The notes under the pieces are model-generated. The model was not told where the DNA came from, searched no databases, and saw nothing but the letters and a program-made list of their open reading frames with translations. The translations under genes were made by a program, and so were the position numbers. Below are positions 45,238 to 54,363 of a DNA stretch of 64,000 nucleotides, one piece after another (position 1 is the first letter of the stretch; each line of letters opens with the position of its first letter). Origin of the DNA: Agathobaculum massiliense (GTDB lineage Bacteria; Bacillota; Clostridia; Oscillospirales; Butyricicoccaceae); the NCBI RefSeq assembly GCF_900291975.1, contig NZ_OMPN01000001.1, positions 930,001-994,000 on the forward strand, given 5' to 3'.

Positions 45238-48200
45238 ATGAACGCAAAAGAGCGATTTTATTCCGGATTAGCAAAAGAAACGATTGGGAAAATCACCTCG
45301 AACACAGATAACTGGACTTCGTTTTTGAGAACGATGTCCCGCAACTATGAGTTCACCTATCCGGAACAGGTGATGATTTATGCTCAGCGCCCCAATGCGA
45401 CCTTTTGCAAGCCCTATGAGGACTGGAACGCTGAAAATTACCGCAGATATGTAAAGCGTGGCTCTACCGGCATTGCTCTGTTTGTGATGAACAGGGATAA
45501 ACCGTATCTGCGCTATGTGTTTGATGTGGCGGATACCGGCGTTCGCCGTTCTTCCCCGGAACTGAAACCGTGGGAGGTGACGCCTGAAAACCGCTCCTAT
45601 GTCATGGAAGCGATGGAGCGTACCTTCGGTGTTGCCGCTGACGGGGTACTGGAAGCACAGCTTGAAGATATTGCATCCGCACTGGCGGCTGAGTATTGGG
45701 ACGATTACAAAAAGCAGTTCCTCGACATCGTTGCCAACAGCTTCCTTGAGGAGTATGATGAACTCAACATCGAAGTAGCTTTCAAAAATGTGGTGGCAAA
45801 CAGCGTATCCTATACGATGTATTGCCGGTTCGTGGAAAGTCCCGACAACTACTTCGAGCATGAGGATTTCCAGAAGGTGTTTGATTTTAACACCAGACAG
45901 ACGGTAAATGCCCTTGGTACTGCGGTGAATGCCATCAGCACAAGGATGTTTCAGGAAATCGAAAAAGCGATTGGAGAACATGAGCAGATTAAAGCTACCG
46001 AAAGGAGTACAGATTATGAGCGAGATGACTTACAGACAGGCCGGAGATTATCAGATTCCGAACCTTCAGTTGGAGAACGAGGGAGAGAAACCTCTGGGCA
46101 AGTACGGCAGGATGCGTCGAGCATTTTTGGAACAGAACAATCCGATGCTCCTGAACGACATGATTCTGACGGAGAGCCTGTTCCCGCACCTGTGGGAGAT
46201 CGAGGAAACAGCGAAAGCCAGAGTGGAGTTTCTGATGGAGCAGTACCTGAAGGACAGCCCCGCACCGGACAAGGAAACGCAGCAGATGGCGTGGGTGCAG
46301 CACATGAACAGCCTGAAAGCACAGGCGGAGGAAGTCGTGATGACGGAGCTTATCAACAGCTGAGTCTGAACCTTTTCCTCTCCGAAAATGAACAAATCAG
46401 TTTTATCGACCGAGCAGAGAGCTTTACGCCCTCTGCTTTTTCTTTTGCCCAGGAAGAAATCGACCACTTCCTTCTGCTTGGTAGCAATACCGATGAAGCC
46501 CGAAAAGTCGTAGCGCTGGAATATATGAAGCAGAAGCCGTTGGAAGAAATCGTTCAGACCTTAAAGCAGGTCTATCACGGCGGCTATGGTCTGAAAGAAG
46601 ATAGCGGGAATATCTGTGCGTGGTATGCCGAGGACGGTATCCACCTTGCCAAAGGTTCCTCTGCCATTGACAGCCCCAGAGCGCAGATCGTTTCTTGGGA
46701 AACGGTTGCCGAGCGCATTGGAGAACTGCTTGAAAATGGTCGGTTCGCAACTAATGTGGAACTGGTAGAAGCATCCGGATATGAGCGTCAGAAGTTGGCA
46801 GAATCCCTGTGGCATCTTTATCACGATTTGAGTGAAGAAGCCCGTTCCAGCAACTATCTGGCAATTCTTCATCAGGAACCGTTTCGTGGTTTCCCTGACG
46901 AAACCGCAGACTTGGCTGAAAAGTTGGATGACCCTCGTTTCCACGCAACCTTGGTACAGCAGTATTCGGAATTTAGAAAAACCCTTGCGGAAAATCCCGA
47001 TCTGCTTCGTTTTCACTATCACAAGCTGAATCTCATTCAGAAACAGCTGTATGAGTTGAATATGCCTTTGCGTGAGTATCAGACCGATATGATGCAGATG
47101 CCCCTTGTCCGCCAGTTCATTACGGATGATGAAGTCAATGCAGACTTGACCCGTGGAAGCGGCTTTTCCGGTGGTAAAGCCCGTATTTATAACTACTGGC
47201 AGGAGAATCATTCTGCCAAGGAAAAGATGGACTTCCTGAAGCATGAATACGGAACCGGTGGTCATTCCCATGCCTGCTCTGGTGCAACGCACAGCGGTCA
47301 GGATCACGATGCCAAGGGTGTTGCTTACACCAAGAGCGGTTGCGATAAATTGCAGATGTCCTGGGCGCAGGTGGTGCAGAGAATCGACGGTCTGATACGA
47401 AAGGGACGCTACCTCAGCCCGGAGGAAGAAGCGGAACGACAGGCTATCGAAGAAGCTAAAACTGATCCGTTGGAAGATGTTTATGACCGTTTCGCAGTGA
47501 TTGATACCGAGGATGGCGAGTATGCGATCTGGGATAATCAGACCGATGACTACTATGTAGACCCGGAAGGCGTTACGGAATACTTCACGGACGAATGGCT
47601 TGCCAATGACTATTTGGAGGAAGTTCGTCAGTCCGTAGCTGCGATGGAGTCGGTTCAGCCAGAAGCGCCTGTGGCAGAGCCTGCCGAAGTTGTGGAAGCA
47701 TCTGCTTCCGAGGAACCGAAATGGAATTATCAGGTCGGTGACACGGTATATCTGGACGATACAGCTTTCCGTGTGGAGCAGATCACGGACAGAGAAGTTC
47801 AGCTGCGTGACCCTACGCTTGCTTATCCCATCTTCCGTGCCGAGAATCGTGAGAATTTCGAGCGTATGCTCTCTCAGGACGAAAGAAACCATGCGGTAAG
47901 GGTTGATGCCCAAACCGAAGAAAAGCCCGTTACAGAGGATTTTCTGGGCAAAACCGAACCGAGGGACTACACCCCTGAGTATCAGCTGTTAGACCGTCTG
48001 CGTATGGACTGCGAATACTTCCTTGGTGCAGGACAGCACAGCGAAAAGCATCTGTGGGCAGGCAACCGCCATGCACAGATTGCCAAGATGCGTGAGCTGT
48101 ATGAAATGATTCCCGACAAACCAGAATGGCTGACACCTGAGATGATTAACAGCTACGAGGAGCGCATGGCTCCCCGCTATCTGGTTGCCGCCTACCATCA

Positions 48201-51200
48201 CTTTGAAAACGGCTTCGATGATAAACTGGACTACTACACTCTGGAAGAAGCGGAAAAAGCTGCCCAGGGCTATGTGGACGGAACCATGGAGGATGACGGA
48301 TTCAAGTACGATGGTGCTGCCGTTTACGATCAGCAGGAGCATAAGTGCATCCGTATCTATGGGGACTACCCTGACGAAAAGGCACACGCACAGGTCAGAG
48401 CCAGTGCGGAACCCGAACAGCAGGAACCGGAACACTTCATCGATCATTTTTATGTTGCCGAGGACATTCAGAAGCGGGGTGCGCTGGACATCAAGGAATA
48501 CAGTTCCTTTGATGATGCCCTGCGAGCCTACTATGCACTTCCTGACACGCAGAGAAAAGCCCTGGGTGCAATGAATACCAGAGATCTGCCGGGTAGTCTG
48601 GACTTCGTACAGTGCGTAGATGGAAAGGACACCATCATTCAGGATTATGCCCAGGTGGACGGATGGCAGAATGCCGAAGTCATGGACATTATCGCTCAGC
48701 TTGAGCAGTCCATCACCACCAGAGAAATCCCACCTGTTCCTGCGGTGAACTTCCACATCACGGATGACAACATCGGTGAAGGTGGACCGAAGCAGAAATT
48801 CGCAAGAAACATCGCAGCCATTGAAACTCTGTTCAAACTGGAAAGCGAGAACAGGAACGCCACTACCGAAGAACAGGAGATTTTGTCGAATTATGTCGGT
48901 TGGGGCGGTCTGGCAGATGCCTTTGACCCGGACAAGGGAAATTGGGCGAAGGAGTATCAGACACTGAAAAACCTGCTTTCCGAAGATGAATATGCTGCGG
49001 CAAGAGCTTCCACCCTGAACGCACATTACACCAGCCCTACGGTCATTCGCTCCATCTACGATGCGGTCGGACAGATGGGCTTTGAAACAGGAAATATTCT
49101 GGAGCCTGCTATGGGTATCGGCAACTTCTTTGGTATGCTCCCTCCTGAAATGCAGAGCAGCCGTTTGTATGGTGTGGAACTGGATTCCATCACCGGCAGA
49201 ATTGCTCAGAAGCTCTATCCCAACGCAGAAATCAAAGTAGCCGGTTTTGAAACGACAGACCGCCGAGACTTTTACGATCTGGCTGTGGGTAATGTCCCTT
49301 TCGGCAACTACAAAGTGTCCGACAAGCCGTATGACAAGCTGGGATTCTCCATTCACAACTATTTCTTTGCCAAGGCTTTGGATCAGGTTCGTCCCGGTGG
49401 TGTGGTCGCTTTTGTGACAAGCCGTTACACCATGGATTCCAAGAACTCTGACGCAAGGCGATATATGGCGCAGAGGGCGGAACTGCTTGGTGCAATCCGT
49501 CTGCCAAACGATGCCTTTAAGAAAAACGCAGGCACGGAAGTCGTGTCCGACATCCTGTTCCTGCAAAAGCGTGACCATCCGATTGACATTGTACCGGAAT
49601 GGGTAAACCTTGACCGCACCGAAGAAGGACACACCATGAACAGCTACTTTGTCGCTCATCCTGAAATGGTTCTGGGCGATACGGTGGAAGAAAGTACCGC
49701 CTACGGCATGGACATTACAGTGCGTCCCATTGAGGGCATGGAACTGTCCGAACTTCTGAAAGAAGCAGTTTCCCACATCCAAGGAACCTATCAGGCTGTG
49801 GAGCTTCCCGAAGCTGACAAGGGTAAGGAAATCGAAACCATTCCTGCAACCCCGGATGTAAAGAATTTCTCTTATACCGTGGTGGATGGCAATGTGTACT
49901 TCCGTGAAAACTCCCTGATGCGCCGTGTAGACCTGAATGAGAAAGCAAAAGACCGTGTGATGGGCATGGTGGAACTTCGTGGTATCGTCAACGAGCTGAT
50001 CGAATATCAGCTTGAGGATTACCCGGATGAAATGATTACTCAGAAACAGGCAGAACTGAATGATGCCTACGATGCGTTTGCCGCAAAGAACGGGCTTATC
50101 AATAATCGAGCCAATGGTCAGGCATTTGCTGACGATTCCTCCTACTATCTCCTGTGTTCTCTGGAAAATGTGGATGAGGACGGCAATCTGAAAAGCAAGG
50201 CGGATATGTTCACCAAGCGAACCATCAAGCCGGAACGCAGAGTGACGAGCGTGGATACGCCGTCCGAAGCTCTGGCAATCTCTATCGGTGAGCGTGGCAA
50301 GGTGGATTTGCCGTTTATGGCACAGCTGCTTGGAACACCTGGAGAATACGATGCGATTCAGGCAGAGCTTCGAGGGGTGATCTTCAAAGACCCGATGGCT
50401 CCCGATGCTGTGGAAGTTGGATGGCAGACTGCCGATGATTACCTTTCCGGTGATGTAAGAAGCAAGCTGCGTGTCGCACAGATGGCGGCAGACAGGGATT
50501 CTTCCTTCCACATCAATGTGGAAGCCTTGCAGAAAGCACAGCCGAAGGACTTGGATGCGTCCGAGATTGATGTGCGTTTGGGTGCAACATGGATTGATGC
50601 CGATTATATTCAGCAGTTCATGGAGGAAACCTTTGAAACGCCGTATTACTTGCGCCGTTCCATTGAGGTCAAGTTCTCCGAGCTGACCGCAGAGTGGCGC
50701 ATCAACGGTAAGAGTTCTCCCAACTACAACGATGTGGCGGCGTATGTCACCTACGGTACAGAGCGAGCCAACGCATATCGGATTCTGGAGGAAACGCTGA
50801 ATCTGAAGGATATTCGTATCTATGATACGATTGAAGATGCAGATGGTAAGCAGAAGCGTGTCCTCAATAAAAAAGAAACTACCCTGGCACAGCAGAAACA
50901 GCAGGCAATCAAGGATGCGTTCCGAGATTGGATTTGGAGAGATCCGCACAGACGAGAAACCCTTTCCACCAAGTACAACGAACTTTTTAACTCCACCAGA
51001 CCTCGTGAGTATGATGGCTCTCATATCCGTTTCGGCGGCATGAACCCGGATATTACCCTCCGTGAACACCAGAGAAATGCTATCGCTCATGTGCTATATG
51101 GTGGAAATACGCTGCTTGCACACGAAGTTGGTGCGGGCAAGACCTTCGAGATGGCTGCATCGGCTATGGAGAGTAAACGGCTTGGATTGAGCCAGAAATC

Positions 51201-53568
51201 CCTGTTCGTTGTGCCGAATCACTTGACCTTACAGTGGGCAAACGAGTTCCTGCACCTCTATCCGAGTGCCAAGCTCCTTGTTGCCACCAAGAAGGATTTT
51301 GAAACAGCAAACCGTAAGAAGTTCTGCGCTCGTATCGCAACGGGTGACTATGATGCAGTCATCATCGGTCACAGCCAGTTTGAAAAAATCCCGCTTTCTG
51401 CCGAACGACAGGAACGGCAGCTGCGGGAGCAGATTGATGAGATCGAGGGTGCGATTGCGGAGCTGAAATGGCAGCGTGGCGAAAACTTCACGATCAAGCA
51501 GATGGAGAAAACACGAAAATCATTGGAAGCCAGACTGGACAAGCTCCTTGCCGCTGACAAGAAAGATGATGTCATTACCTTTGAGCAGTTGGGTGTAGAC
51601 CGGCTGTTTGTGGACGAAAGCCATGCGTTCAAGAATTTGTTCCTCTACACAAAAATGCGAAATGTGGCAGGTCTGTCCACCTCCGAAGCCCAGAAATCTT
51701 CGGATATGTTTATGAAGTGCCGCTATATGGATGAGCTGACCGGCGGGCGTGGTGTGATCTTTGCAACCGGTACTCCAGTAAGTAACTCGATGACCGAGCT
51801 TTATACGGTCATGCGCTATCTCCAGTACAGTACGCTCCAGCAAAAGAACCTGACCCATTTTGATTCCTGGGCATCGACCTTCGGAGAAACAACAACTGCG
51901 ATTGAGCTTGCACCGGAGGGAACCGGCTATCGTGCCAGAACCCGATTTGCGAAGTTCTTCAACCTGCCTGAACTGATGAATATGTTCAAGGAGGTTGCCG
52001 ACATCAAGACCTCTGACCAGTTGCATCTCCCTGTTCCCGAAGCAAAGTTTGAAACGGTTGTGGTTCAGCCCTCTGAGTACCAGAAGGATATGGTGGCTTC
52101 CCTTTCAGAGAGAGCAGCAGATGTTCATGCCGGTATTGTAGACCCGTCCGTCGATAATATGCTCAAGATTACCAGCGACGGACGAAAATTGGGACTGGAT
52201 CAGCGGCTAATGAACACCCTGTTACCCGATGACCCTGACAGCAAGCTCAATGCCTGCGTGGGAAATATCCTGCGTATCTGGCAGGACGGTCAGGCTGACA
52301 AATTGACCCAGTTGGTGTTCTGCGACCTTAGCACACCGAAAAATGATGGAACCTTCAATGTCTATGATGATGTCAAAACCAAGCTGATTGCAAACGGTGT
52401 GCCTGCGGAAGAAGTTGCCTTTATCCATGATGCAGATACCGAGGCAAAGAAAAAAGACCTCTTTGCCAAGGTTCGTACCGGGCAGGTGCGAGTGCTTCTT
52501 GGCAGTACGCAAAAGATGGGTGCAGGAACCAACGTCCAGGACAAATTGGTGGCAGTTCACCACTTGGATGTGGGTTGGCGTCCGTCTGATATGACCCAGA
52601 GAAACGGTCGTATCATCCGTCAGGGCAACCGGAACAAAGAGGTTCAGGTGTATCAGTATGTGACCGAGGGAACCTTCGATGCCTACCTGTATCAGACCTT
52701 GGAAAACAAGCAGAAGTTTATTTCTCAGATTATGACCTCCAAATCACCGGTTCGCTCCTGTGACGATGTGGATGAGCAGGCGCTGTCCTATGCGGAGATC
52801 AAGGCGCTGTGTGCCGGCAATCCGCTTATCAAGGAAAAGATGGACTTGGACATTGATGTGGCAAGGCTGAAGGTGCTGAAAGCTGACCACCAGAGCCAGC
52901 AGTACCGTATGGAAGATAAGCTTCTGAAATACTTCCCGGCTGAGATTGAAAAGCAGACAGGCTATATTCATGGCTTTGAAGCTGATATTAAAACCGTGGA
53001 AGCACACCCGCAGATTGCCGATGGCTTTTGCGGCATGGAAATCATGGGCAAAGCCTACACCGAAAAGGCAGATGCCGGTGAAATCCTCCTTGCGGCTTGT
53101 AAGGACACGAAAAGTGCCGATCCGGTTCCTCTTGGCAGTTACCGTGGCTTTCAGATGGAGCTTTCGTTTGACAGTTTCCGGAACGAGTTCGATGTGACCC
53201 TGAAGGGCGCTGTGAGCCACAGAGTAGCCCTTGGAACGGACGCACGAGGAAATATCACCCGACTGGACAATGCCCTTGCAGGCATCCTTGAGCGCTTAGA
53301 ACGAGCCAATGAGCAGTTGAATAATCTCTACAATCAGCAGGAAGCAGCCAAGGCGGAGGTTGGAAAACCGTTCCCGCAGGAAGCAGAGCTGACAGCCAAA
53401 AGTCAGCGACTGGCAGAACTGGATGCAGCCCTGAATATGGAGGACTCTGTGGAAAATCGTGACGAAAGAAGCGAGTCAGAGCGTCCTTCTGTGTTGGCTG
53501 ATCTGAAATCCAAAGCGGAGCATATCCCGCCTGCAAAATACTCTGAAACCCGTGAGGAGGTGTTGTAA
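45238..53568 (+). CDS. Giant DNA methylase-like/SNF2-type helicase ICE protein (2776 residues)
   Basis: The largest gene of the ICE. Residues 1-250 form an N-terminal domain of ArdC-like antirestriction flavour (TDNWTSFLRTMSRNYEF). Residues about 260-380 are a Gly/Ser/Asp-rich disordered linker that also encodes tnpV in another frame. The middle (about 400-1200) holds several accessory domains. A methyltransferase-like domain near 1260-1450 has motif I ILEPAMGIGNFFG and GNVPFG in place of the usual catalytic NPPF. The helicase core has Walker A HEVGAGKT near 1962, DESH near 2126 and motif VI QRNGRIIRQGN near 2455. The C-terminus is coiled coil, with RPSVLADLK 28 residues from the end. Such proteins are thought to protect or process incoming ICE DNA, which is inferred. 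The stop overlaps mobC. Confidence 0.85.
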   Translation: MNAKERFYSGLAKETIGKITSNTDNWTSFLRTMSRNYEFTYPEQVMIYAQRPNATFCKPYEDWNAENYRRYVKRGSTGIALFVMNRDKPYLRYVFDVADTGVRRSSPELKPWEVTPENRSYVMEAMERTFGVAADGVLEAQLEDIASALAAEYWDDYKKQFLDIVANSFLEEYDELNIEVAFKNVVANSVSYTMYCRFVESPDNYFEHEDFQKVFDFNTRQTVNALGTAVNAISTRMFQEIEKAIGEHEQIKATERSTDYERDDLQTGRRLSDSEPSVGERGRETSGQVRQDASSIFGTEQSDAPERHDSDGEPVPAPVGDRGNSESQSGVSDGAVPEGQPRTGQGNAADGVGAAHEQPESTGGGSRDDGAYQQLSLNLFLSENEQISFIDRAESFTPSAFSFAQEEIDHFLLLGSNTDEARKVVALEYMKQKPLEEIVQTLKQVYHGGYGLKEDSGNICAWYAEDGIHLAKGSSAIDSPRAQIVSWETVAERIGELLENGRFATNVELVEASGYERQKLAESLWHLYHDLSEEARSSNYLAILHQEPFRGFPDETADLAEKLDDPRFHATLVQQYSEFRKTLAENPDLLRFHYHKLNLIQKQLYELNMPLREYQTDMMQMPLVRQFITDDEVNADLTRGSGFSGGKARIYNYWQENHSAKEKMDFLKHEYGTGGHSHACSGATHSGQDHDAKGVAYTKSGCDKLQMSWAQVVQRIDGLIRKGRYLSPEEEAERQAIEEAKTDPLEDVYDRFAVIDTEDGEYAIWDNQTDDYYVDPEGVTEYFTDEWLANDYLEEVRQSVAAMESVQPEAPVAEPAEVVEASASEEPKWNYQVGDTVYLDDTAFRVEQITDREVQLRDPTLAYPIFRAENRENFERMLSQDERNHAVRVDAQTEEKPVTEDFLGKTEPRDYTPEYQLLDRLRMDCEYFLGAGQHSEKHLWAGNRHAQIAKMRELYEMIPDKPEWLTPEMINSYEERMAPRYLVAAYHHFENGFDDKLDYYTLEEAEKAAQGYVDGTMEDDGFKYDGAAVYDQQEHKCIRIYGDYPDEKAHAQVRASAEPEQQEPEHFIDHFYVAEDIQKRGALDIKEYSSFDDALRAYYALPDTQRKALGAMNTRDLPGSLDFVQCVDGKDTIIQDYAQVDGWQNAEVMDIIAQLEQSITTREIPPVPAVNFHITDDNIGEGGPKQKFARNIAAIETLFKLESENRNATTEEQEILSNYVGWGGLADAFDPDKGNWAKEYQTLKNLLSEDEYAAARASTLNAHYTSPTVIRSIYDAVGQMGFETGNILEPAMGIGNFFGMLPPEMQSSRLYGVELDSITGRIAQKLYPNAEIKVAGFETTDRRDFYDLAVGNVPFGNYKVSDKPYDKLGFSIHNYFFAKALDQVRPGGVVAFVTSRYTMDSKNSDARRYMAQRAELLGAIRLPNDAFKKNAGTEVVSDILFLQKRDHPIDIVPEWVNLDRTEEGHTMNSYFVAHPEMVLGDTVEESTAYGMDITVRPIEGMELSELLKEAVSHIQGTYQAVELPEADKGKEIETIPATPDVKNFSYTVVDGNVYFRENSLMRRVDLNEKAKDRVMGMVELRGIVNELIEYQLEDYPDEMITQKQAELNDAYDAFAAKNGLINNRANGQAFADDSSYYLLCSLENVDEDGNLKSKADMFTKRTIKPERRVTSVDTPSEALAISIGERGKVDLPFMAQLLGTPGEYDAIQAELRGVIFKDPMAPDAVEVGWQTADDYLSGDVRSKLRVAQMAADRDSSFHINVEALQKAQPKDLDASEIDVRLGATWIDADYIQQFMEETFETPYYLRRSIEVKFSELTAEWRINGKSSPNYNDVAAYVTYGTERANAYRILEETLNLKDIRIYDTIEDADGKQKRVLNKKETTLAQQKQQAIKDAFRDWIWRDPHRRETLSTKYNELFNSTRPREYDGSHIRFGGMNPDITLREHQRNAIAHVLYGGNTLLAHEVGAGKTFEMAASAMESKRLGLSQKSLFVVPNHLTLQWANEFLHLYPSAKLLVATKKDFETANRKKFCARIATGDYDAVIIGHSQFEKIPLSAERQERQLREQIDEIEGAIAELKWQRGENFTIKQMEKTRKSLEARLDKLLAADKKDDVITFEQLGVDRLFVDESHAFKNLFLYTKMRNVAGLSTSEAQKSSDMFMKCRYMDELTGGRGVIFATGTPVSNSMTELYTVMRYLQYSTLQQKNLTHFDSWASTFGETTTAIELAPEGTGYRARTRFAKFFNLPELMNMFKEVADIKTSDQLHLPVPEAKFETVVVQPSEYQKDMVASLSERAADVHAGIVDPSVDNMLKITSDGRKLGLDQRLMNTLLPDDPDSKLNACVGNILRIWQDGQADKLTQLVFCDLSTPKNDGTFNVYDDVKTKLIANGVPAEEVAFIHDADTEAKKKDLFAKVRTGQVRVLLGSTQKMGAGTNVQDKLVAVHHLDVGWRPSDMTQRNGRIIRQGNRNKEVQVYQYVTEGTFDAYLYQTLENKQKFISQIMTSKSPVRSCDDVDEQALSYAEIKALCAGNPLIKEKMDLDIDVARLKVLKADHQSQQYRMEDKLLKYFPAEIEKQTGYIHGFEADIKTVEAHPQIADGFCGMEIMGKAYTEKADAGEILLAACKDTKSADPVPLGSYRGFQMELSFDSFRNEFDVTLKGAVSHRVALGTDARGNITRLDNALAGILERLERANEQLNNLYNQQEAAKAEVGKPFPQEAELTAKSQRLAELDAALNMEDSVENRDERSESERPSVLADLKSKAEHIPPAKYSETREEVL
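46016..46363 (+). CDS. tnpV: TnpV-family gene overprinted inside the giant helicase gene
   Basis: A 115-residue protein read in the +1 frame relative to the giant gene and lying fully inside it. AAAGGAG (46001-46007) precedes ATG 46016 by 8 nt. It aligns with TnpV of element 1: GDYQIPNLQLE against GDYYVPDLKLP, GKYGRMRRAFLEQN against GHWGRLHKAYLQN, and MAWVQHMNSLKAQAEEVV against MLWVQSMNSIRNRAEEIV. In the host frame this stretch encodes a low-complexity linker, so the tnpV frame appears to be the constrained one. It may be a former downstream gene that was fused into the large gene. Confidence 0.8.
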   Translation: MSEMTYRQAGDYQIPNLQLENEGEKPLGKYGRMRRAFLEQNNPMLLNDMILTESLFPHLWEIEETAKARVEFLMEQYLKDSPAPDKETQQMAWVQHMNSLKAQAEEVVMTELINS

Positions 53569-53900
53569 TGGCAAAGCGAGATCAGGATGTTCATTTCCTT
53601 GCATCCAAGGAGGAGGTCGAGCGAATCCATGAGAAGATGGACGAGCTTGGCATCCGCAGCATGGGAGCCTATCTGCGGAAAATGGCTCTGGATGGTTACT
53701 GTATCAGACTGGATTTGCAGGATGTGAAAGCCCTGGTTTCGCTCCTGCGAATCTGCTCCAACAACCTGAACCAGTACGCAAAGCGAGCGAACGAAACAGG
53801 CAGCATCTATCGTGCTGACATTGAGGATTTGCAAAAACGGCTGGAGGAGATCTGGACGGACATGAGAGAAGTTCTTGTTCGCCTGTCCTCAATCCAGTAA
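53568..53900 (+). CDS. mobC: MobC-type relaxosome accessory protein
   Basis: A 110-residue protein starting within TAATG of the giant gene's stop. The pattern MDELGIRSMGAYLRKMALDG and SNNLNQYAKRANETGSIY is typical of the MobC family, which bind oriT next to the relaxase and open the strands. The relaxase gene follows 460 bp later, separated by a terminator, a promoter and a small membrane protein gene. Confidence 0.85.
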   Translation: MAKRDQDVHFLASKEEVERIHEKMDELGIRSMGAYLRKMALDGYCIRLDLQDVKALVSLLRICSNNLNQYAKRANETGSIYRADIEDLQKRLEEIWTDMREVLVRLSSIQ

Positions 53901-53918
53901 TCCGACAACTTGTTGGGA

Positions 53919-53944
53919 AGTCGCAGTTTCGGCTGCGGCTTTTA
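53919..53944 (+). terminator. Terminator after mobC
   Basis: AAGTCGCAG pairs with CTGCGGCTT around TTTCGG, followed by TT. Confidence 0.75.
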
Positions 53945-53947
53945 CAT

Positions 53948-53995
53948 AAGGGTTGACATCATTGCGTTATGGCAGATACCCTTGTACAATATAAT
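53948..53995 (+). promoter_or_regulatory. Promoter of the relaxase region, with an inverted repeat (possible ICE oriT)
   Basis: TTGCGT (53962-53967), 17 bp and TACAAT (53985-53990) form a promoter. A TATAAT lies at 53990-53995. AAGGGT (53948-53953) and ACCCTT (53978-53983) form an inverted repeat around the -35 region. Its position between mobC and the relaxase is where a MOBP oriT would be expected, but the nick site is unproven. Confidence 0.45.
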
Positions 53996-54016
53996 TAAAA
54001 GAAAGGGGGTGAGCCT

Positions 54017-54301
54017 ATGAAGCTGGTATTGAAGATATTGGCACTGCCGGTGCTGTTCGTTGTAAAAGTGATTTGCATTCTTGGAAATCTGCTTACAAAT
54101 GTTGTGTCCTATGTAATTGGTTTATTGCTCTTGGTCATTGGCGGATCTGCGATTTACTGCATTGTAAAGGCTTTGTGGCAGTCCCTGCTTATTCTTGTGG
54201 TTCTTGGAATTGCGACAATAGCAGCGGTGTTCTTGCTCGTCTGGGCTGTTATGAAAGTCGAGAATATTGGAGAAAGTCTGGGAGCATTTATCAGGTCATA
54301 A
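54017..54301 (+). CDS. Small membrane protein upstream of the relaxase
   Basis: A 94-residue, very hydrophobic protein starting at ATG 54017 behind AAAGGGGGTGAG. Three membrane segments are visible (about 5-28, 30-48 and 52-75), with a short polar C-terminus. It is the first gene after the promoter and is separated from the relaxase by a hairpin terminator. Function unknown; the family is common at this place in related ICEs. Confidence 0.65.
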   Translation: MKLVLKILALPVLFVVKVICILGNLLTNVVSYVIGLLLLVIGGSAIYCIVKALWQSLLILVVLGIATIAAVFLLVWAVMKVENIGESLGAFIRS

Positions 54302-54315
54302 GATAATATCAGAGA

Positions 54316-54346
54316 AAAGTCACCGACCGGTGGCTTTTTCTTTTTG
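54316..54346 (+). terminator. Terminator directly before the relaxase ribosome binding site
   Basis: AGTCACCG pairs with CGGTGGCT (loop A/C), followed by TTTTTCTTTTT. GGGAAGGAAG of the relaxase gene begins at once, at 54346. Confidence 0.8.
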
Positions 54347-54363
54347 GGAAGGAAGTGATGGGA

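Noticed and set aside
47989..51090. A 1033-codon open frame on the minus strand inside the giant helicase gene
   Set aside because: It lies opposite conserved methylase/helicase motifs, has no ribosome binding site and no recognisable domain. It is a by-product of codon bias.
53953..53995. TTGACA (53953) paired with a -10 box near 53985-53995
   Set aside because: The spacing is 26 bp or more. TTGCGT-17-TACAAT fits better.
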